Of a stretch of 64,000 nucleotides of DNA, positions 12,570 to 23,734 are shown piece by piece; position 1 is the first letter of the stretch, and each line of letters opens with the position of its first letter. A program made the position numbers and the translations under genes. This DNA comes from Halictus rubicundus (lineage: Eukaryota > Arthropoda > Insecta > Hymenoptera > Halictidae), in the NCBI RefSeq assembly GCF_050948215.1, contig NW_027488590.1, forward strand, positions 258,001 to 322,000. Reading direction: 5' to 3'. Under the pieces are notes generated by a model. The model had not been told where the DNA came from, did no database searches, and saw only the letters and a program-made list of their open reading frames with translations.

Positions 12570-15346
12570 TTATAAGAATATGTTATTTGCAGCGCAGAAG
12601 GTATTGATGGGGTTTAAGACCGTAGCGTTGAGGTTCTTTAGGAAGGTGTCTATTTTAAACAGGGGTTTCCAGTTATTTTTCAGTAATTTGGAGACCATTA
12701 GATTTCTGTTCTTACGACGATGAGGACAGTACCATATTAGATGGTCTACGTCTTGGGTGGGGTGCGAACACTCACAAGTGGCATGCTGTATTATTTTGAG
12801 TTTGGCCAGGGATTCATGTGTGTTAACATGATTGGTCCTCATTCTTCCGAATCTTACTATCAGTTCTCTGGGAAGGTCAAGATCTCTATACCAGGGTTTC
12901 TTATGCGGATTGAAGAATTGTTGAAAATATTTAACTCCTTTGCTATGAAACCTATCCCTGAGGAGGGATTGGAACTCGTTCCACATTTCGTTTTTGAAAA
13001 ACTCTTTGTAATCTGTGTAAGGGATTTTGTGTTGTAAGGACGGTGCTTTTTTTGTGGCTTCTTTTGCAAGATTATCTGCTACTTCGTTCCCATGTATTCC
13101 ACTATGGGCTGGGATCCATATATATGAAACGTGTTTGTGGTTGTTAAATTTGGTTGTTAGATTGTATGTTTTTTGTTTGATAACAATGATATGATAGTTG
13201 GTTCTAGTATTTGGGGAGGCGTTATTTAGTGAGGTAAGGGCACTGAGAGAGTCGGAGCAGATTAGCAGAGGTTTGTCAGAGTTGTTAAAGAGATCTAGGG
13301 CTATTGATATAGCTGCACATTCAGCTGTGTATACTGAAGCTGTGGGGTTAATATGGATAGGGAGTGAGAACTTTCCTTCAAGGCAGACGATACCTGCACC
13401 TGTTGAGAGTCCGCCTTGAACTTTAGAGCCGTCAGTGAAAATACAAAGATGGTTTGGATAGTGGGTTTTAATGTGGTCTATAAATTCTGTGTTTGGAAAT
13501 GGGGATCCTTGTAATTGAAATCCTGTTTTGAGGTCGCAGGAAATTTGGAAATTCATGGCATTGTAAGATGCGGCTATGCAGGGGAAGTTATCGTCTTTAT
13601 GGCAAGTATGGGAGATCTTTTGAATATTGCTGATGCAGTGCATGGGAACATTGGAGGCTTTATGGAGTAAACTGCCAGGGTTCGAGGAGGTTATTTGATC
13701 AAATTCTTTTATGTACCTGTTGGAAATGTGGTTTACGTTGGAAGTAATCTTGATGAGATGGGTTTTACCTAAAAAGGATGCTCTGTTTTCGAAATATGGT
13801 AACCCTGCTTCTGCCAAAACTACATTAGTAGGAGCAGATGTTCTAAGTCCGAGGGCCAGTTTGAGGGCACGCACTTGAATGGACTCGAGTTTGGTTATGA
13901 GAGATTGTTGGCTTGGAAAGTATATGTGGGAGGCATAATCCAGCCTGGATCTGATCAGGGCTTTACATAGTACAATTAATGTGTCTGGGTGGGCTCCCCA
14001 CCAGACGCCTCTAAGGAATTTAATTATGTTCATGGTGCGTAAGCAGCGGTTGTGGAGAGAAAGTATGTGAGCTTTGAAGTTTAGTCTGTTGTCAAAGTGA
14101 ATTCCCAGAAATTTTGCAGAGTCTAGATCCGTCTTTTCTGTAGTGCCTAATCGAAATTGGGTGCGTCCGGCTAGTAGTCTTCCGTTGTTAAAGACCACTA
14201 TATTGGTCTTTTCTGATGAAAGATCGAGGCCTATTGCAGAGAGATTGGTTCGTACCTTTTCAAAAGACTTTTCAATGGTTGTTTTGGCTTCTTCCAGGCT
14301 TGAGCTTCTTGTGTATATGGCTATGTCGTCTGCGTACTGGGAGATGTGCACTTTCTTGGGAATATCTTGGAAGATGTTGGCGACGTAAAGATTGTAGAGA
14401 AGTGGGCTGAGGACTCCTCCTTGTGGCAGGCCCTTATAGATTACCCTCATGCCATGGAAGCTGGGGGGCCAAGCGAAGCGGCAGTATGACCAGTTGGCTA
14501 TAAAGTGAAAGATGTTGCGTGAGATTCCCATCTTGGCTAGAGTATTCAGCAGAATGTGGCATTGGACGTTATCAAAGGCAGCGCTGTCGTCGAGAAAAGC
14601 TGCAGTTGTAAGTTGGTAAGAGCGAAGCCTGACCGTATGTAGGTTGCTAGGTTGAGGATGTTGTCGGTAGATGAGCGGCCCTTTCTGAAGCCAGCCTGAG
14701 TTGGGGGTATGAGGTCTACGATCTCACACCACCACAGTAATCTGTTGTTTATTAATCTTTCCAAGATTTTACTCATGCAAGACGTGAGTGAGATGGGTCT
14801 AAAGTTTTGATTGTCCGGTTTTTTAATGAATAGTACCTGGGTTTTGTTCCAGTCTTCTGGTGTGCGATGATTTGTGAATAATTCGTTGTAAATGTCAAGT
14901 AGATCAAGTCTAGCTTTGGTTGATAATTTTTGTATCATCCTATAATCTACTCCATCGAGTCCAGGGGATGATTTGGGGTTGGATCGGTCTATGGCATTGT
15001 TGAATTCGGTGAAGTCGAACGGGGAGTCTAGGAATGGGTTTGGAGTAACTTTTACGTTTATGATGAGATTTATTGGAACCCAAGGAGGGGAGAGTTTGTC
15101 TGAGGCTTTGTTAATATTTTCCTTGAGTAGCTCAGAGTTTGTACTTTCTTTGTTCTTCGTGGATGTCCACTTACTTTTTAAGTACCCTGATGTGGTTCCA
15201 GATGTAGGTGAGTGAAGTTTTGTGGGAGAGGTTGGCAGCAAATTGTCGGAAGTTTTCCCTTTTTTTCTTTTTTATAAGTTTTTTGGTCAGAGCTACTTGT
15301 TTTTTGTAAAAGAACCAGATGTTGATGGTTGACTGATGCTGCTGTT
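12570..15346 (-). pseudogene. ORF2: reverse transcriptase - RNase H of the I-group element
   Basis: The frame can be followed from about 15346 (Lys-rich linker typical of the endonuclease-RT junction) through 14546, where a frameshift near 14610 moves it into the long frame ending at 12570. Before the shift are FRPISLTSCMSKILERL and QAGFRKGRSSTDNI. Just after it is RT motif A (Asp...AFDNV), then GLPQGGVLSPLLYN and the catalytic YADDIAIY. RNase H follows with FTDGSK, a Glu in YTAECAA, CSDS and HSGIHGNEVAD. A C-terminal CECS-x8-H-x4-C finger ends the protein. Known role: target-primed reverse transcription. One frameshift and the lost endonuclease make this copy inactive. Confidence 0.88.
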
Positions 15347-15429
15347 ACGAGCCAGGACTGCGAGCAACGCGAGAGGCCGGCGAGGGGTTGTTACCCCAGG
15401 AATATGGTTTCAATTTGTTAGTTAGGTAT

Positions 15430-15790
15430 TCGGACACACCCAATGCGAGATCGGGAAGCCGCTAGGATAGTTGACGTCGAGGACGCACCTGATGCGAAAT
15501 CAGGGAACCTCTGGGAGGTTGGAGTCAAACGCAGACGCACCCGATGCAAAACCGGGGAGCTACTAGGAGGATGAAACTTCGTGAACGCACCCAATGCGTT
15601 ATCGGGGAGTCACTAGGAGAGACACGCGGCGAACCCGATTTAAAAGGAAGGTGGATGACACGCAGACGCACTTGATGCGAGACCAGAGAGCTGCTAGGAT
15701 ACGGAAGAACCCAATACGGAATCAGGGATCTGCTAGGATGGTATAGTTTTCGTGGAAGCACACAATGCGAAACCGGGGAGCCACTAGGTT
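15430..15790. repeat. seven diverged copies of a ~33-bp core
   Basis: The core CACCCAATGCGAAATCGGGG plus AGCCACTAGGA occurs seven times, starting at about 15434, 15487, 15537, 15587, 15667, 15709 and 15755. Spacers are of unequal length (about 10-45 bases) and unrelated sequence. The same array recurs at 32268-32625. Unequal spacers and diverged cores argue against a CRISPR array. Confidence 0.8.
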
Positions 15791-16253
15791 GGAGAAATCT
15801 TCGTTGAATTGAATCTAAGATTAGTAAGCCTCGTAACTTATATATAATTTAATTGATACAATCCGAGCGGTAAGATTGTATCATGTGGGAACGTTCAATT
15901 ATTAGATTAGGATATCAGGCAATAATTAAAGGTTGTAGATTACGCGAGTTTAACAAACAAGACAAATATATTCTGATTTCAGATAATTACAAATGTTGTT
16001 GTTTGTGTCGGGATTGGATGTAGTAAGTGTACAATTAGAGAAATTGTTACCTAATGTTGCACGGTGTTGACGCACTGGCAATGCGAGGTTAGATAACGAT
16101 TGTTGAATGCCAAATAGAATATATACAGAACTAACGGAATCTATAAGGTTACGAATTGATTCGAAAGGGACTTTAACCCAATCTCACTAGACTTGACGCG
16201 ACGTGACTGCACGAGTACTGAACCGCGTCTGAATCTCGACTGAATCGCTTCTC

Positions 16254-16291
16254 GACTAACCGAAGAGGATGAAAATGCATGGGTTTATATA
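16254..16291 (-). promoter_or_regulatory. TATA box and initiator-like site in the repeat segment
   Basis: Read on the minus strand, TATATAA (16291-16285) is followed about 34 bases later by GGTTAGTCG, one base off the arthropod initiator TCAGTY. A second CAGTCGAG lies slightly further on. Both elements are kept in the copy at about 33110. This would drive transcription toward the RT half of the non-LTR element. Confidence 0.5.
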
Positions 16292-16321
16292 CCCTAAAAA
16301 TGAGAGGGGAATGTATCTGCT

Positions 16322-17557
16322 TTATTTTACGGTCGCATACTCGTATTTGTCGTTTCCAGTGAGTTTAAGGTTTGCAGCTGGATCTTGTATTGAGGTATTG
16401 TTTGCTGGGTTTGCTTGAGACCATGCTTTGGAAGAGGAAGAGGTCGAAGCCGAACCAGGAACCTCTTGTCCTCCAAACTCTTTGAGTTGAAGGATGCGTT
16501 GTTGGGATGGTTGGCGTAGGTGAGGAAAGTTCTCCTTGTTGTCCTGTATAGTTCTGGAATTGTTCTTGAGCGAATGTCTCGTGACCAACTGCTTGGCTTC
16601 GTAGAAGCTTACGTTTAGTAGGGACATCTGTCTATTTATTTCCTTGTTGGTTTGGAGTGACGAGCAGCTTGGATGTAGAGTAGGATGTGCTTCTTTGCAG
16701 TGAGCACAGGTAGGTGTATCTATTGTAGGGCAATCAGTGATATTGTGTCCTGGATTTCCACAATTTTTGCACAGTTTTTCGCTGCGGCAGAATTTGGCAG
16801 TGTGTCCTGTTTTAAAGCAGTTATAACATATTTTTAACGGATCTATGTATAGTTCTACCGGTGTTTGGATTAGTTTGTATAGTTTAATGTAATCTGGAAG
16901 AGTCGTGCCCTCAAAGGTGATAACTATGGATTCGCTAGGAATCCACTCCCATGTGTTTGTTTGTGGGTTTCTTATTTTCCTATTGAGTCTCCTGGCGTCT
17001 AGTATGGAAACTGGGGAGTCTGTGAATTCCTTTATATCTTCCAAATCGCAATCAGTGGAGAAGCCCTTGATGAGGCCTCTCCTTGTGATTCGGAATTTGG
17101 GGATATATACATTGATTCCCTGTAGGTCCTTATTGTCGGATTTCACGAAGTTGTTTGCCTAGGTGCCTGTTCTGAACTTTATATTAAATTTTCCAAATCC
17201 TTCGTTTTTGATTTCGTCTACGCCTTCATGGTTTTTACTCAAGGCTTTGACTAACATGAGGGCGTTTTGGGAGTTCCTGGGTTTGGCATGGGTCCTACTG
17301 AATGTGGCCGAGACATATGCTGGGCCCTTGTGAGAGGCTGGGTATTGGTTGATGACATATTCGCGTCTTCTTTTGAATAAGTATTCATTCTCTATTATAT
17401 TCTTTGTGTCTGTTACCTTTGTTCCCGTGTGCGCTGAGTTGGATGGTTCAAGTGATTTTCTCTTGTTATTGTTTGTTTTGGTCACTGTTTGGTTCTTGGA
17501 TAACGACGTGGGGTGTCCTGCCATGCCTTTGTCATTGGCGTTGTTTTTGGACGCCAT
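16322..17557 (-). pseudogene. ORF1: zinc-knuckle RNA-binding protein of the I-group element
   Basis: The first ATG of the frame is at 17557. The frame is open further upstream to 17761, but only from a TTG inside the target-site region, so I prefer 17557. The frame continues to 16322 with one in-frame TAG at 17161-17159. The N-terminus is Asn/Lys/Ser-rich. A middle RRM-like segment (VYIPKFRITRRGLIKGF, then a VSILDARRLNRK block) precedes three cysteine knuckles: CYNCFKTGHTAKFC, CKNCGNPGHNITDC and CAHCKEAHPTLHPSC. This order is typical of ORF1 proteins of I/jockey-type elements, which coat the element RNA. The last 20 codons are also present at 33149-33212. Confidence 0.85.
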
Positions 17558-17789
17558 TATGGCTTCATCGTTGCCTGGGACTTCTAATTCTTCTAAATCC
17601 TGGAACAGTATGAAGGGATTCAGAGATTTTGATAACAAAGATGTCTGTACAGGTAGATTGGGCAGCGTCCGTGGGAGTTGGTACACCGGTTTTCTTGTAT
17701 TTTCACTTGGGTATTCTCGCGATAAAAAAAAATTTTGTCTTGCGTCTGCGGAGCTCTCCAAGAACCACGAGATATATATAAAGACTGCC

Positions 17790-18870
17790 AGCCCCCGTGT
17801 TAAACTGCGAGTCTCAAAGTGGGTGCCAGGTGGGTGCTGGGAGCGGTCGGTAACGGCCCCAATGTCGAAATACTCTCGTCGGTTGTGGAACTAAGAACGT
17901 GGAACTATCACTGATCTCAAATACCAACATCACTAAACATGCCGCGCTCGCTACCTAAATAGAACATTTGCTCGTGAATTACGGAAAAAACGTCAGTGAC
18001 AGAGGCAATAAATAAACGTATAATACGTAGAATGAAAATAATTATCTTTTATTGTATAATTTCATTACACTCTTATTGCCTTCTTATTTTCCATATTGTT
18101 CACCATTGTAATCATTATTTCATAATCGATAATTTATAGGTGTAATTAATTAATTTGGAAATTATTGCGATATTTATAAAATAATGATTATTCAATAAAA
18201 TATATTCTGTAATAGTTATAGAATTTAAAAAAAGAATAAATATATAAATAGAAAAGTTTTTTACTTATTTATCCGATAATACCACTTCTAATGCTCGACT
18301 GCATTGACTGCAATTATTCAAGTAGAGGTAGTAACGAAATAAAAGTGTTAAGTAATGAAACTATCTTTCGACGGCTCTTATCCATATAATGCTATTTGGA
18401 GGCAGTATTATTGCTATTTGTACAGACACACAGATACACAGATTCTTATATCTTGCAACGCACGTTGTTTTTTTCTCCGTCGACCGATTTCGATGAAATT
18501 TTCAGTATGTGTATCACTACCATAGATGTACAAAACACATATTTGAAATTTTTATTGCGGATTTAAATAAAAAAGTGTTGAAAAGTGTCTGTCATTTTAA
18601 GTTTTAATTATAATTATATTGTTTGCTATTTTCTATACCTTATAGTATTATTTCTTTACATTTTATATTTTTTATATTTTATAAGCAATAAACTTTATGT
18701 ATAATCATTAATTGTATTGTTAAATTTCATTTTCTGTGAGTAATTGTCAATACATATACATTAGTAACCACATCTAGACTTTTGCCCGAAATTCGGCTAT
18801 TTGTCCTCACTGTGCAACGCGGCGAAAACCAAGCAGTCGAACTCGAGGCGAGAAGGACTAGCCGCTTCTC
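17790..18870. other. AT-rich, no gene recognised
   Basis: The first 110 bases continue the repeat interrupted by the non-LTR insertion. The rest is AT-rich with stops in all frames. Confidence 0.4.
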
Positions 18871-18874
18871 TTTC

Positions 18875-19275
18875 TTTTCATATGCTGTCCTTCTTTGCGT
18901 CCGAAACTTCCGTCGTTCATTACACAAGTAAATATCATTGGAATTTTGTCATATTTGGTACCGTTTTCGGTAGAAAAATGCCACGAGTATTTTGGTGAAA
19001 GTCCGATAGAAAAATTATTAATAATGAAAAAGTTAATTTTTTTATTTAAAGGCCTGAGCTCACGCAAGTCTTTCATCTTTTCCGAACGCTTCGACTCTCC
19101 GCGGCTCTTTCTTTCCCATACGCTGTCCTTCTTCGCGTCCGAAACTTCAATCGTTCATTACACAAGTATTTATCATCGGAATTATATCATATTTGGTTTC
19201 ATTTTAATCAGAAAAAAGCCACGAATATGTTGGTAAAAGTTTTACAAAAAAATAACGAAAAATAAAGAAGTTTTG
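18875..19275 (+). repeat. two diverged direct repeats of about 160 bp
   Basis: A block containing GCTGTCCTTCTTTGCGTCCG, GTTCATTACACAAGTA and GCCACGA-like sequence starts near 18883 and again near 19122, a 240-base period. Part of the second copy (ATTTTAATCAGAAAAAAGCC to AATTGGATT) also appears inside the MITE at 42790-42870, tying it to that family. Confidence 0.65.
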
Positions 19276-19453
19276 TAATTGGATTAGTAGTGGTCTTCTG
19301 GTCTCACACCGATATAGCCGACCATGTGTGGCCCACTCCTCGACGACGGTTCTCGAGTTTCGCTGTCCGCTTCTCCGTGCAACATTATATCGGAGACGGA
19401 TATTCTCTCCGTTTGAATACCAGTCATTTTGGTGTGCCATAGGTTTCTTATGG

Positions 19454-20122
19454 CAGAGTTGGGCAAAATATTTATCTAAATAAAAATTTCGAATAACCAA
19501 TAAAAGATAAAAAAATTTGTATTCGTTATTCGAAGGCTCGAATAAAAAGAGTATCTTTATTCGACGTGTATCGAATAAATAATTTTATTCGTCGAGAATT
19601 TATCCGACGAAAACAGATCATTCTTTTTATTCGAAGCGGATTTATGCGAACTTCGAATAATTTTTTCATCTTTTATCTGTATCTTTTATTCGAATGCTTC
19701 GAATAAATCTTCGGATAACTTTTGCCAGCTCGACGAATAAACGGCGACGATGGCCGACGAGGACAGACGAGCGCCGAACGTCGAAGACCCAGCGACTACC
19801 AAACAGCATACAATGTAAACGGATGGAGAATCGCGCACGAATGAAAGTTTAAACTTTTAGATTGTCCAATATATCCTCATAAAATTGTGACGAGCGAATG
19901 GAGGGGATTTTCCTGATGAAAATAAGGTCAAATTCGAGTATAATCGAACAAGTTTCACTGATACGTAATGTTACGATAAAAATTACAATCTCATTAAAGA
20001 CAGTCCAAAAAAAAATTATTCGAAGTTTGAATAAATCCGCTTCGAATAAGGAAATAAAAATTTTTTTATCTTTTATTCGTTATTCGAAATTTGTATTTAG
20101 ATAAATATTTTACCCAACTCTG
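19454..20122. mobile_element. hAT-type MITE, TTCGAATA family, both ends present
   Basis: Starts CAGAGTTGGGCAAAATATTT and ends with the reverse complement ...CCCAACTCTG, 669 bp in all. The arms share the TTCGAATA blocks of the 42160-43560 copy. The flanking 8-mers do not match, so one flank has probably been rearranged. Confidence 0.85.
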
Positions 20123-20154
20123 GTCGGAGAATGTAACATTTGATAATCGATATA

Positions 20155-20338
20155 GGTCCGTGATGATTCACCTTCTCACCGATGAGAATTTCCGTAGTGG
20201 TCTTCTGCACCGACGAAATACCGTCGTTGGCCTTCTGTTTCTTACTCCAGCCAAAATCTATCCTAGAGGGCGGTAGAAGACCACCGCATTTTTCGATCGA
20301 CACATTCTCCCGTAAGGCTGGCAGTCTTTCTATATATC
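20155..20338 (+). repeat. second copy of the 11805-11987 repeat
   Basis: Nearly identical to 11805-11987 but uninterrupted. It continues through CTGGCAGTCTTTCTATATAT, the sequence that is split by the non-LTR element at the other site. Confidence 0.7.
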
Positions 20339-20344
20339 TCGTCG

Positions 20345-20572
20345 GTGGCCCGGTTCTATTCTAGGAAAGACGACACGGTTCTGTGTCATGCTAAAAGACG
20401 GACCGGTTTTGTTCCAGGAAAGACAGACTGGTTTTCTGTGCCATGCTAAAAGACGGACCGGTTTTGTTCCAGGAAAGACAGACTGGTTTTCTGTGCCATG
20501 CTAAACGACGGACCGGTTCTGTTCCAGGAAAGACGGACCGGTTCTGTGCCATGCTAAGGCTGAGCAGATGTC
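20345..20572 (+). repeat. minisatellite, four units of about 56 bp
   Basis: Units of the form GACGGACCGGTTTTGTTCCA, then GGAAAGACAGACTGG, then TTCTGTGCCATGCTAAA recur head to tail. The middle two units are almost identical, the outer two diverged. Confidence 0.9.
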
Positions 20573-20634
20573 AGCACTATATCGGGTACGCCGAAAACCC
20601 AGGCGTGAGCACTCTCATTCCTCTCTGGTATATA

Positions 20635-21886
20635 CAGGGTGAGTCACCTAACGATTGCACCTCAAATATCTTTGTTGTTTCTAAAGATACGTAAAATATG
20701 GTAAGGACAAAGTTGAATGGTACAATGGGGCTGACACGATGCCATAAAAAAATTTTGTTTTTATGTCATTTTTTTTAGAGATATCAAGGTCACCTTGACT
20801 TTTTTAAATGGAACCACCCTTTTTTAAACACCTACAATGATAGTCCCTTTCCTTAGGAATGCAGTGACTATATTATTCCTAGGTCATTCAAGCGTCAAAG
20901 ACAGAAAAAACGTATGAAACAAAAATATGGAAGCAGAATACCTGTATTTTATAAATGTATAATTGGGCCATGATTAGTGAATGTTGCTTCGTCCGTAAAC
21001 AAGACACTAGAAAAAAATGAATGATTTTGAAGCAATCCCCATTGACAAAAGTTAATTCTATTTTGAAAATCATTCCCGTGCAATTCTTGATGGAGCGATA
21101 TGTGGAACTAATGAAATTTATGTCGGGCCAGAATTCGTATTACGCTACTTTGACTTATGCCTGCTTTCCGAGAAATTTTTCTCGTACTCACGCAAGGATC
21201 GACAGCTGTAGCTGCTGAAATATTAATTTCATTGTCTTCATTAGTCGTGGGATTCTTCCGTTTGTGCTGTCTTGCATGTACACTTCCAGTACTTCGAAAC
21301 TAGCTGTACGTATTAATGAAAGTCGGTCTAGAAGGAGTGTTTCGATCGGGGTGCCTCTCTTCATACAGTAATCGGTCCTGCACTGCATTTTGTCTACATT
21401 CACAGTAAATCGTTATCATATCACACTTTTCAGTCATTGAATAAGACGGAATCGCATTTGGAAACATAATGATAGTAAATAAGAATGCTGAACAACAATA
21501 ACACTGAAGGACCTTAGTATGTTTACTTTAACTACGACCATACTATGTTTACTATTTACTACAAGTCTCAACCGTGATAAACGTATTCTGCTTTCATATT
21601 TTAAATCTTATACGTTTTCTCTGTCTGTGACCTTGAATGACCTTGGACTAATTATAGTCACTGAATTCCTAATGAAAGGGACTATCATTGTAGGTATTTA
21701 AAAAAGGGTGGTTCCATTTTAAAAAGTCAAGGTGACCTTGATATCTAAAAAAAAATGACATAAAAACAAAATTTTTTTGCATCGTGTCAGCCTCATTGTA
21801 CCATTCAACTTTGTCCTTACCATATTTTACGTCTCTTTAGAAACAACAAAGATATTTGAGGTGCTAACGTTTGGTGACTCACCCCG
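20635..21886 (-). mobile_element. internally deleted long-TIR mariner/Tc1-type element
   Basis: Both ends carry the CAGGGTGAGTCACC terminus and a TIR of over 200 bp, flanked by TA (20633-20634 and 21887-21888). It is the reverse orientation of the fuller copy at 38652-40448, with the second half of the transposase deleted near 20965. Confidence 0.9.
20965..21440 (-). pseudogene. N-terminal half of the mariner-type transposase
   Basis: Read on the minus strand this matches 39090-39560 of the second copy: the start near 21440, the helix-turn-helix block, and the region before the first catalytic Asp. It has several frame breaks, and everything after the first catalytic motif is missing. Confidence 0.8.
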
Positions 21887-22099
21887 TATAGTGTTGAGTG
21901 CATTTAAAGATGGAAAACATGAGAATGAAGGTAATTAAAAGCAGAAAGTATTCTCACAAGCACGAAAGTTCTTCAAGCACAAAGTATAAACAATTCTAAA
22001 AGAAATAGTATAGGAGTAAAAAGAGTTTCTCAAGACCATAAAAAGTTCAATAAAATAAATTCACCGAATCAACTCGAAGGAGGGCTATCGCCCCCCTCC

Positions 22100-22640
22100 T
22101 GCCAAAGTGAAAGCCATAGAGGATTTTCCCAAACCAGAAACCAACACTCAACTCCGGCGTTTTCTGGGAATGTTAAATTATTACAGGCATTGTATCGCGG
22201 ATGCTGCCCGTATACAGGCACCGCTAAATGAACTCCTTATTGGAACCTCTAAGTCCTCCAAAAAGCTGCTGGCCGCACTCCAGCTGGTACTCCAGTTGGT
22301 CAGTGGCGATAACCATCAAGGTAATACAGGCCGAAACCGTTGCCAGGGCTTCCTTTGGATCCCCGCTCACCATCTCCACAGACCAGGGAACCCAGTTCAA
22401 GTCAGCCCTCTTCGCTGCATTGGTTAGAGTCTGCTAGGCTCGGAATGAATCCATACCACTCCTTACCATCCTCAGACCAATGGAATGGTGGAGAGGTTTC
22501 ATGGCTCCCTCAAGGCTACCTTGATGTGCAGAGTCCTTGATGTGCGTGCCATCGTGGCGCTTCGAGCGCCTCGAGAAGGAGAAAGCAAATCTTGAGGCCG
22601 CAACCGCTCTTTTCCATTGGTCACACCTCAGGATGCTTTC
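22100..22640 (+). pseudogene. Ty3/gypsy pol relic: RT thumb fused to integrase
   Basis: KAIEDFPKPETNTQLRRFLG and MLNYYRHCIADAARIQAPLN are the RT-connection signature of Ty3/gypsy. After a deletion at about 22275 the frame shifts into an integrase core: TISTDQGTQFKSALFAAL, then (frameshifted) a block corresponding to the YHP...NG..ERFHG..K region. RNase H, the zinc-binding integrase head and most of RT are gone. The relic ends next to an LTR start at 22650, so it may be the 3' part of an element with that LTR. Confidence 0.8.
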
Positions 22641-22649
22641 CATTGATTG

Positions 22650-23030
22650 TGTCACGTCCGGTGGTTCGACCGTCAATGAATAAACCCTGAGATAAAGAAT
22701 TATTACGAATTATTATAGAAATCCGATGATGTCACGCGAAGAAAAATAAAATAGGATATACGCTAAGAATTCTACGCAGTTAGGTAGCGCGGAAAAAGAC
22801 CGACTTATCTTCCTGCAAGATACGCAGATGAAGATCAGTTTACACCTTGGGAACAAACAGGAGGGGTATCCAATTATGCCGAATTATAAGAAAAGACGTC
22901 GATTTCATAAGTAAAAGAATCCTGGCGACATACAGCTGACTAGTCAAGAAACATCGGGCATATTAAAAGATGCAAACTCCTGAGCCAGCACTTTTGGGAA
23001 ACAAAGGACTGGCCACCTTATAAAAGGCAA
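22650..23030 (+). repeat. partial LTR (U3 part) of the TGTCACGTCC family
   Basis: It begins TGTCACGTCCGGTGGTTCGA and runs parallel to the LTR at 37179 as far as the TATA box TTATAAAAGG (23018-23027). It then stops matching, so R and U5 are missing. Confidence 0.85.
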
Positions 23031-23038
23031 TCATCATA

Positions 23039-23668
23039 ATGGGTGAATTTAAGAAATTTTTTGATGTATATACCTCAATGCAGAACGAACAAGTAACCTT
23101 TATTGGAGAAAAGACCATTAAACTTCTTATACAATTATATAGCGTTCCTGGATTCACAGACTATATCCCCACTGAACAAATACTACAAGAAAGGGCCAAT
23201 GAATGGTTAAAAAGAGGGAAGGATTTTTCATCGCTTAAAAAACATGTAACATATGCAAAATTATGTTTGTTAGCTACAGGAAATCCCCAATATCTGGAAG
23301 CCAATCCTTATCTATGGTTCAGGGAACATATGACTGGCGGGGATATTTTGAAAGAAGCATGTATGATACTAACTGAGCAGCCTTACATATCTGAGGAGGA
23401 TGCCATTAATACAGTAAAATTCAAGGTGACAGGGTCATCAATTGATGAACAAAACCAGGATGGGACTAAACCTCTAGTCACAAATCAAGGGGGAATTGGT
23501 GAAAGAATAAATGATGTAGAATTGCCTGATGAAATGGTGATAACACCAACATCTCTTCTCGGCAATAAATCATTCATTTATCCTGAAATGGGGAAACACC
23601 CCCTGGCACTGTCATTCGCTGAGACCACTATAATAGATATTGTGGGAAGTTTACCTTCAGGTGATTAA
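23039..23668 (+). CDS. unrecognised 209-codon ORF beside an LTR fragment
   Basis: An intact ATG-started frame with no zinc knuckle, protease or signal peptide. It reads as a soluble, mostly helical protein with an acidic second half. The ATG lies about 20 bases after the LTR's TATA box, nearer than a normal transcription start (25-30 bases), so that TATA could not give an mRNA containing this ATG. The LTR-ORF junction is therefore probably a deletion joint and the true start may be lost. It might be a capsid-like or accessory protein of the LTR element. An Env-like relic follows at once. I cannot assign a function. Confidence 0.45.
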   Translation: MGEFKKFFDVYTSMQNEQVTFIGEKTIKLLIQLYSVPGFTDYIPTEQILQERANEWLKRGKDFSSLKKHVTYAKLCLLATGNPQYLEANPYLWFREHMTGGDILKEACMILTEQPYISEEDAINTVKFKVTGSSIDEQNQDGTKPLVTNQGGIGERINDVELPDEMVITPTSLLGNKSFIYPEMGKHPLALSFAETTIIDIVGSLPSGD

Positions 23669-23734
23669 TTTCTCACACACTACGTCCAGAGTATCTAATG
23701 CCTATTGTAACTAGCATTCCAAAAGCTAGTCTGG

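Larger units (their letters stand above)
15348..16320 (-). repeat. 1-kb promoter-like repeat segment, also at 32173-33148
   Basis: The segment begins (plus strand) TGTTACGAGCCAGG and lies exactly where the element's endonuclease should be. A near-identical copy at 32173 stands alone next to a truncated MITE. Its first third is a diverged tandem array of a 33-base core. Its far end has a minus-strand TATA box. The TG...CA-like edge and TATA suggest an LTR of another retroelement, but I find no primer site beside it. A gag-only element's 3' region is an alternative. Confidence 0.6.
12001..17767 (-). mobile_element. I-group non-LTR retrotransposon, near full length, endonuclease missing
   Basis: On the minus strand the order is ORF1 (zinc-knuckle protein), a 1-kb repeat segment, then ORF2 (reverse transcriptase and RNase H) and a 3' end of eight A residues. 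The 13-mer CGAGATATATATA borders both sides (11988-12000 and 17768-17780), the target duplication expected of target-primed insertion. The presence of RNase H places it in the I group rather than the jockey clade proper. The endonuclease that should begin ORF2 is absent. An endonuclease fragment of a similar element lies at 26490-26660. Confidence 0.85.

Noticed and set aside
15430..15790. Possible CRISPR-like array
   Set aside because: Cores are diverged, spacers unequal and partly repeated at 32.2 kb, and the setting is an insect retroelement.
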